Source: Rhodoferax sp. (GTDB lineage: Bacteria; Pseudomonadota; Gammaproteobacteria; Burkholderiales; Burkholderiaceae_C). Taken from it: DNA of 9,917 nt. Of the stretch, positions 5,700 to 9,917 are shown one piece after another (the first letter of the stretch is position 1; each line of letters opens with the position of its first letter). The position numbers and the translations under genes are program-made. The stretch is from assembly GCA_020048255.1 (NCBI GenBank), contig JAIFMR010000133.1:1-9917 (forward strand), written 5' to 3'. The notes under the pieces were generated by a model. That model was not told the origin of the DNA and did no database searches. It worked only from the letters and a program-made list of their open reading frames with translations.

Positions 5700-6773
5700 A
5701 TGATTCCAACCCCAACTGCCGTTTTCAAAACCCTCCTGTCCACGTTGCTGGTGTGTTTCGGCCTGACCCCGGCCGCATGGGCAGACGAATACGCAGATGT
5801 CGGCCAGTTGGTTCGCACCAACAAGTTATCTGACGCCATGACACTGGCAGACAAGCATCTGGCCGTCAAACCGGCAGACCCGCAAATGCGCTTTCTGAAA
5901 GGGGTGATTCAGCGCCAGTTGGGTAAGCCCACCGAAGCCATTGCCATCTTTACCAAGCTGACAGAAGACTACCCGGAGTTACCGGAGCCCTACAACAATC
6001 TGGCGGTGCTTTACGCAGCCCAGGGCCAGTACGACAAGGCCCGTGCGGCGTTGGAGATGGCGATTCGGACCAACCCCAGCTATTCAACCGCCCATGAAAA
6101 CCTGGGAGACGTGTATGCCAGGCTGGCCAGCCAAGCCTACAACAAGGCCTTGCAGTTGGACAGCAGCAACGCCGCTGTGCCACCCAAGCTCGACATGATT
6201 CGCGAAGTATTCAAGCCCAACTTGAGTAACCCACGCCCCACCGCTGCCACTGCCACCACGACGGTCATCCCTCCTGCTGCCGTGATTGCGCCTGTCGTTT
6301 CATCAGCGGTGCCCCCACCTGCAGTCAAGCCAGCCCCGCCGGTCATCGCAGTGTCCAACGCCAAACCCGTGGAAGCCGCTGCCAGTGCGAGCGCCGGCAG
6401 TAGCCCTTCCACACCCTTGGTCACGCAGACCGATGCCATGCGAGCCGTGGAGACTGACGTGCTGGCATGGGCTAATGCCTGGTCCAACAAGGATGTTGCG
6501 GCTTATTTGAAAGCGTATGGCCCGCAGTTCACACCCCCGGGTGGGTTGTCACGCAGTGCCTGGGAAAAAGACCGGCGCAACAAAATCATGGGTAAAGCCA
6601 ATATCAGCGTCAAACTCAGCAACATCAAGGTCACGGTCAATGGTGACAAGGCTGTCGTCAACTTTCATCAGGCCTACAAGGCCAACAAGCTGGCGGTATC
6701 CAGCCGTAAGGTCCTGGACCTTCAAAAGAGCAACGCCCGTTGGTTGATCACCCGTGAATCCACCGGCAACTGA
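5700..6773 (+). CDS. Exported TPR protein with C-terminal NTF2-like (Csd6-type) domain
   Basis: I do not recognise a named gene. The 357-residue protein starts with a Sec signal peptide (hydrophobic about 8–22, cleavage likely after AWA at 28), so it should act in the periplasm. Residues about 30–160 are TPR helices, including EPYNNLAVLYAAQGQYDKAR (96–115) and a following AHENLGDVYARLASQAYNKA unit (131–150). Residues about 178–240 are a low-complexity Ala/Pro/Val/Thr linker. Residues about 247–357 form an NTF2-like domain (ETDVLAWANAWSNKDVAAYL to ARWLITRES) of the kind attached to Csd6-type L,D-transpeptidases. The next gene carries the same domain, so a shared envelope role, perhaps as a scaffold for that enzyme, is inferred. 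I chose the ATG at 5700 because the signal peptide begins there; GTG 5694 is in frame but adds only two residues. There is no clear Shine–Dalgarno. Confidence 0.85.
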   Translation: MIPTPTAVFKTLLSTLLVCFGLTPAAWADEYADVGQLVRTNKLSDAMTLADKHLAVKPADPQMRFLKGVIQRQLGKPTEAIAIFTKLTEDYPELPEPYNNLAVLYAAQGQYDKARAALEMAIRTNPSYSTAHENLGDVYARLASQAYNKALQLDSSNAAVPPKLDMIREVFKPNLSNPRPTAATATTTVIPPAAVIAPVVSSAVPPPAVKPAPPVIAVSNAKPVEAAASASAGSSPSTPLVTQTDAMRAVETDVLAWANAWSNKDVAAYLKAYGPQFTPPGGLSRSAWEKDRRNKIMGKANISVKLSNIKVTVNGDKAVVNFHQAYKANKLAVSSRKVLDLQKSNARWLITRESTGN

Positions 6774-6807
6774 GCCCTCCGTCCATTCTTGTCCAGCCCT
6801 TGACCGT

Positions 6808-8043
6808 ATGCCCTTGAGGATTGTCTTCACTGTTGTTGCTCTGTTGCTGTTCGCCAGTCTGGGAATGAGTCAAGCCATGGCTGGGGCCGCGCACAAAAGC
6901 AGCACGCCCAGCAAACCTGTGCCGCCTGCGCAGCAAGGCTTGGCCGAGGCCCGCCTGATTGAAATCTATCGCCACATTGGTTTGGCGCAAAGCCAGGTCG
7001 CCCTGGACAAGGCCCAGCAACTGGTCAAGGACTTCCCTACGTTTGCGTTGGCTCAGCTGGTCTATGGTGACTTGCTGTCGTCGCGCACGCGCCCGGTCGC
7101 GGCCCTGGGCGATGTGCCGCCTGACCAGCTCAAAGACAGCTTGGCAACGCTGGATGCCTTGCGCTCGGAGTCACGCGTGCGGCTCAAAGCCCTGAAAGAG
7201 CGCCCCCCGGCCAACACGGTGCCGGCAGAATTTTTGATGTTGTCCAAGCTCAGCAAACATGCCATTGCGGTAGATGCATCACGCTCCCGACTGTATTTAT
7301 TTGAAAATCGTGAGCAGGGATTGAAGCTGGTGGCCGACTATTACATTTCCGTGGGCAAGCTGGGGGTTGAAAAAAGAGTGGAAGGTGACCAAAGAACACC
7401 CTTGGGCGTGTACTACATCACCAGCCAACTCGACCCCAAAACCCTGAAAGATTTTTACGGATCGGGTGCGCTGCCCATCAACTACCCCAATGTATTGGAC
7501 GTCCGACGCGGCAAGACAGGCAGCGGCATCTGGTTGCACGGCACGCCACCGGGTCAGTTTTCGCGCCCTCCCCTGGCCAGCGATGGTTGTGTGGTGCTGA
7601 CCAACCCGGACCTGGAAAGCATCATCAGCCAGGTGGCCATTCGCAGCACACCGGTGGTGATTGCCGAGCAGATCAAGTGGGTCGCCCCTGGCAACTCCAA
7701 AGTTCAAATCAGTCAATTTGAGTCGCGGCTACAGGCTTGGCTCAGGGCCAAGTCGAGCGGCAACCTGGGTGAGCTTGGCGCCTTTTATGCGCCAGATTTC
7801 AGCAGCAGTGGTAAAAATTTAGGCAACTGGCTACCCGCCTTGCAGCGTGAAGCTGCGCAGACCAAAGGCCATGCACTGGAGATTAAAGACCTGTCTTTGT
7901 TGCATTGGCAAGATACCGAAGAGACCATGGTGGTGAGCTTTGGTGAGGTGGCTGCCGGCCAGCGAACCGGCGCCAGCCGGCGCCAATATTGGAGTCGCCG
8001 TTCGGGTCAATGGACTATTTTTTACGAAGGTGTTGCATCATGA
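6808..8043 (+). CDS. L,D-transpeptidase (YkuD) family protein with C-terminal NTF2-like domain, Csd6/YafK-like
   Basis: This 411-residue exported enzyme is predicted to act on peptidoglycan stem peptides, as an L,D-transpeptidase or an L,D-carboxypeptidase, through a catalytic cysteine. The signal peptide is at 1–25 (hydrophobic 5–18, cleavage near AMA|G). Residues about 46–92 are a TPR-like helical unit. The YkuD domain spans about 150–290: AVDASRSRLYLFENREQ, then GDQRTPLGVYYIT (193–205), then the active site HGTPPGQFSRPPLASDGC, with H244 and C261. The usual SHGC is SDGC here. The NTF2-like domain runs from about 302 to 411. This arrangement matches Helicobacter pylori Csd6, a cell-shape L,D-carboxypeptidase; E. 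coli YafK (DpaA/LdtF) is a more distant relative. The ATG at 6808 is preferred over GTG 6754, which would overlap the upstream gene. It lies 34 nt after the TPR gene and overlaps ppiA as ATGA. Confidence 0.88.
   Translation: MPLRIVFTVVALLLFASLGMSQAMAGAAHKSSTPSKPVPPAQQGLAEARLIEIYRHIGLAQSQVALDKAQQLVKDFPTFALAQLVYGDLLSSRTRPVAALGDVPPDQLKDSLATLDALRSESRVRLKALKERPPANTVPAEFLMLSKLSKHAIAVDASRSRLYLFENREQGLKLVADYYISVGKLGVEKRVEGDQRTPLGVYYITSQLDPKTLKDFYGSGALPINYPNVLDVRRGKTGSGIWLHGTPPGQFSRPPLASDGCVVLTNPDLESIISQVAIRSTPVVIAEQIKWVAPGNSKVQISQFESRLQAWLRAKSSGNLGELGAFYAPDFSSSGKNLGNWLPALQREAAQTKGHALEIKDLSLLHWQDTEETMVVSFGEVAAGQRTGASRRQYWSRRSGQWTIFYEGVAS
7969..7984 (+). repeat. GGCGCC hairpin / short tandem repeat within the L,D-transpeptidase gene
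   Basis: CCGGCGCCAG is followed directly by CCGGCGCCAA. The two palindromic GGCGCC units (7969–7974 and 7979–7984) can pair as a 6-bp all-GC stem over a 4-nt AGCC loop. It lies within the last 25 codons of the gene, about 55 nt before the ppiA start. No U-run follows, so it is not a terminator. It may be chance in GC-rich coding DNA. Confidence 0.4.
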
Positions 8044-8726
8044 CTTTAAAGCAATTGAGCAAATGGATCCGCCTGGCCGTAGTGTCAGCAGTGGTGTATT
8101 CGGTGACATTTTCTGCCATGGCCCAGGCGCAGCCCCAGGTCAAATTTGCCACTTCGGCAGGTGATTTTGTGGTGGAGTTGTACCCCGACAAGGCACCCAA
8201 GACCGTCGAGAATTTTTTGCAATATGTGAAGGACAAGCACTACGATGGCACCATTTTTCACCGCGTGATTTCCAACTTCATGATCCAGGGCGGCGGTTTT
8301 GATGCCAAATATGCCGAGCGCGCCACCCGGGCACCGGTGCCGCATGAAGGCCGGCAAGCGCTTGAAAAAGGCGGTCTGCGCAACCTGCCTGGCACACTGG
8401 CCATGGCCCGTACCAGTGACCCGCAATCGGCCACCGCACAGTTTTTCATCAACGTCAAGGCCAACAGTTTTCTGGACCCGGTGATGATCCCGCCCGGCGA
8501 CCCAGTGCCACGATTGGAGTACCGCGGCGAGGTGTATGAAAATACGCCGCGCGCCGACTTGCTCAACGCCAAACAACTGTTTGGCTACACCGTGTTTGGC
8601 AAAGTCATTTCCGGCATGGAGGTGATCGACAAAATCAAATCCACCCCGACTGGCGCGGGCGGGCCGTTTCCCACTGACGTCCCCAAAACGCCAATTCTTA
8701 TCAACTCTGCAACCCTGGTGAAATAA
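8040..8726 (+). CDS. ppiA: Periplasmic peptidyl-prolyl cis-trans isomerase (cyclophilin type)
   Basis: This 228-residue cyclophilin catalyses cis-trans isomerisation of X-Pro bonds during folding of exported proteins. An N-terminal signal peptide (hydrophobic about 11–26, cleavage likely after AQA at 30) places it in the periplasm, as for E. coli PpiA. The cyclophilin core shows TIFHRVISNFMIQGGGF (71–87, catalytic Arg R75), GTLAMART (118–125), SATAQFFINV (130–139) and FGYTVFGKVISGMEVIDKI (181–199). Compared with the ppiB product, the stretch between FLD and FGYTVFGKV (about 147–178) is longer by roughly 20 residues. The start is the ATG at 8040, which overlaps the upstream TGA as ATGA. An AAGGTG lies 7 nt upstream, and the signal peptide begins there. 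It is followed after 3 nt by ppiB. Confidence 0.93.
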   Translation: MTLKQLSKWIRLAVVSAVVYSVTFSAMAQAQPQVKFATSAGDFVVELYPDKAPKTVENFLQYVKDKHYDGTIFHRVISNFMIQGGGFDAKYAERATRAPVPHEGRQALEKGGLRNLPGTLAMARTSDPQSATAQFFINVKANSFLDPVMIPPGDPVPRLEYRGEVYENTPRADLLNAKQLFGYTVFGKVISGMEVIDKIKSTPTGAGGPFPTDVPKTPILINSATLVK

Positions 8727-8729
8727 ATC

Positions 8730-9236
8730 ATGAGCAACCCCCAAGTCGAACTCCATATTGCCAACTACGGCGTCATCACCCTGGAACTTGATCAAGCCAA
8801 AGCACCGGCTTCAGTGACCAATTTTCTGAGCTATGTAAACAAGGGCCACTACAACAACACCATTTTTCACCGTGTGATCCCTGGCTTCATGGTGCAAGGC
8901 GGCGGCATGGAACCTGGCATGGCGCAAAAGTCGTGCGACGCGCCCATCACCAACGAAGCCAACAACGGCTTGAAAAACGTGACCTACAGCGTGGCCATGG
9001 CTCGCACCGGTGACCCGCACTCGGCCACTGCCCAGTTTTTCATCAACATTGCCGACAACGGCTTTTTGAACCACACAGCGCCCAGCGCCCAAGGCTGGGG
9101 CTACGCGGTGTTTGGCAAAGTGATCTCTGGCACCGACGTGGTTGACAAGATCAAGGCCGTCAAAACCAGCCGCAAGGGCTACCACGACGACGTGCCGGTG
9201 GAAGACGTGGTGATCGAGAAAGCGGTCGCACTGTAA
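8730..9236 (+). CDS. ppiB: Cytoplasmic peptidyl-prolyl cis-trans isomerase B (cyclophilin type)
   Basis: This 168-residue cyclophilin isomerises prolyl bonds in the cytosol; it has no signal peptide and matches E. coli PpiB (164 residues) in length and motifs. These are YNNTIFHRVIPGFMVQGGG (41–59, catalytic Arg R48), NEANNGLKN (75–83), SATAQFFIN (98–106), QGWGYAVFGKVISG (121–134) and HDDVPVEDVVIE (152–163). It is a single compact domain. The ATG at 8730 lies 3 nt after the ppiA stop, so translation is probably coupled; no strong Shine–Dalgarno is seen. The tandem with ppiA probably reflects an old duplication, with one copy exported and one retained. The pair sits directly before lpxH, an order I recall from other betaproteobacteria. 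Confidence 0.96.
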   Translation: MSNPQVELHIANYGVITLELDQAKAPASVTNFLSYVNKGHYNNTIFHRVIPGFMVQGGGMEPGMAQKSCDAPITNEANNGLKNVTYSVAMARTGDPHSATAQFFINIADNGFLNHTAPSAQGWGYAVFGKVISGTDVVDKIKAVKTSRKGYHDDVPVEDVVIEKAVAL

Positions 9237-9252
9237 AACGCAGCCGCGCACC

Positions 9253-9917
9253 ATGACCGCCGCCTCACCGATACCCGCGTCGGATGGGGCGCGGTCTGTG
9301 GTGCAGGCGCCGACCCATTGGCGCACGATTGACTTTATTTCTGACCTGCATTTGCAGGCAGACCAGCCCGCAACGTATCAGGCCTGGCAGCGCTACATGG
9401 CCAGTACGCCCGCCGATGCGGTGTTTATCCTAGGTGATTTGTTTGAGGTCTGGGTCGGTGACGATGTCACCGGTGCCCTGCCCGGCCACCCGCCCAACTT
9501 TGAGGCTCAGTGCCAACAGGTTCTGGCAAGTGCCGCCACGCGACTGAGCCTGTTTTTCATCCACGGCAACCGCGACTTCTTGCTCGGTGACAACTTTGCT
9601 GCAGCCTGCCAGATGACGCTGCTGGTTGACCCCTGTGTGCTGGTGTTCGATGCCCAGCGCTGGCTGCTGTCCCACGGTGATGCCCTGTGCTTGGCCGATA
9701 CCGACTACCAACAATTTCGCACCACGGTGCGAAGCAGCGTCTGGCGCACTCACTTCCTGGCCAAACCACTGGCCGAGCGCCAATCCATCGCCCGCGCCCT
9801 GCGTCTGCAGAGCGAAACCCGCAAAATTAGCGGCACCCACGATGCCGACGTGGACATTGCAGCTGCACGGCAGTGGCTGGATGCAGCGCAAGCCACCACC
9901 CTGATTCACGGCCACAC
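9253..9917 (+). CDS. lpxH: UDP-2,3-diacylglucosamine hydrolase, 3' end beyond window
   Basis: LpxH cleaves the pyrophosphate of UDP-2,3-diacylglucosamine to lipid X plus UMP, the fourth step of lipid A synthesis, at the cytoplasmic face of the inner membrane. It is a Mn-dependent calcineurin-like phosphoesterase. The visible 221 codons hold the metal-binding motif set in order: SDLHL (D31, H33), GDLFEVWVGDD (61–71, D62), HGNRDFLLG (104–112, N106), LSHGD (139–143, H141) and, at the very end, HGH (219–221). The frame is open to the window edge; by comparison with E. coli (240 residues) about 40 more residues are expected. From the ATG at 9253 there is an N-terminal extension of about 23 residues before SDLHL; GTG codons at 16 and 17 are alternative starts. 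It begins 16 nt after ppiB in the same operon. Confidence 0.94.
   Translation, partial: MTAASPIPASDGARSVVQAPTHWRTIDFISDLHLQADQPATYQAWQRYMASTPADAVFILGDLFEVWVGDDVTGALPGHPPNFEAQCQQVLASAATRLSLFFIHGNRDFLLGDNFAAACQMTLLVDPCVLVFDAQRWLLSHGDALCLADTDYQQFRTTVRSSVWRTHFLAKPLAERQSIARALRLQSETRKISGTHDADVDIAAARQWLDAAQATTLIHGH

Noticed and set aside
8085..9326. Minus-strand frames opposite ppiA and ppiB with similar translations to each other
   Set aside because: Their mutual similarity only reflects that the two sense cyclophilin genes are paralogs; both are shadows.
1..9917. A mobile element, defence system, CRISPR array or biosynthetic island
   Set aside because: All genes are core housekeeping or envelope functions with uniform composition. 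No transposase, integrase, attachment-site duplication or spaced direct repeats were found, and although a tRNA gene is present at the edge, no integrase lies next to it inside the window.

Overview
The window reads as ordinary chromosomal DNA of a betaproteobacterium, most likely family Comamonadaceae (Rhodoferax/Polaromonas/Acidovorax-like). This rests on the GC-rich codon use, the protein sequences, the lysC–tilS–accA–glycosylase–cysS gene order beside a ppiA–ppiB–lpxH cluster, and two short repeat-like blocks that resemble, from memory, a small interspersed repeat common in that family. No phage, IS, CRISPR, toxin–antitoxin or other mobile system is visible.

The layout is two divergent gene trains. 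The left train is on the minus strand and runs from about 5493 down to 1: cysS (cysteinyl-tRNA synthetase), an AlkA-like HhH-GPD DNA glycosylase, accA (acetyl-CoA carboxylase carboxyltransferase alpha), tilS (tRNA-Ile lysidine synthetase), lysC (aspartate kinase), and a tRNA-Ser(GCU) cut by the window edge. Gaps are 13–43 nt, and tilS and lysC overlap by 10 nt, so the protein genes look like one operon. The tRNA appears to have its own sigma70-type promoter that overlaps the lysC stop codon.

The right train is on the plus strand from 5700 to the window end: an exported TPR protein with an NTF2-like C-terminal domain, an exported L,D-transpeptidase-family enzyme with the same kind of C-terminal domain, a periplasmic cyclophilin (ppiA type), a cytoplasmic cyclophilin (ppiB), and lpxH (lipid A synthesis), which is cut at the right edge. 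These genes are separated by 34 nt or less, and the second and third overlap as ATGA, so they also look like one operon. The theme of this train is the cell envelope: peptidoglycan trimming or crosslinking, periplasmic protein folding and lipid A.

The two trains meet at a roughly 200-nt intergenic region (5494–5699) that must hold divergent promoters. A plausible plus-strand -10 box can be seen there. No gene-free stretch exceeds 300 nt. The points most worth a second look are the two equally spaced repeat-like blocks (one inside tilS, one across the cysS–glycosylase junction), the neighbouring TPR/L,D-transpeptidase pair sharing an NTF2-like domain, and a possible internal start for a regulatory beta subunit in lysC. 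I see no clear evidence of a wholly new system.
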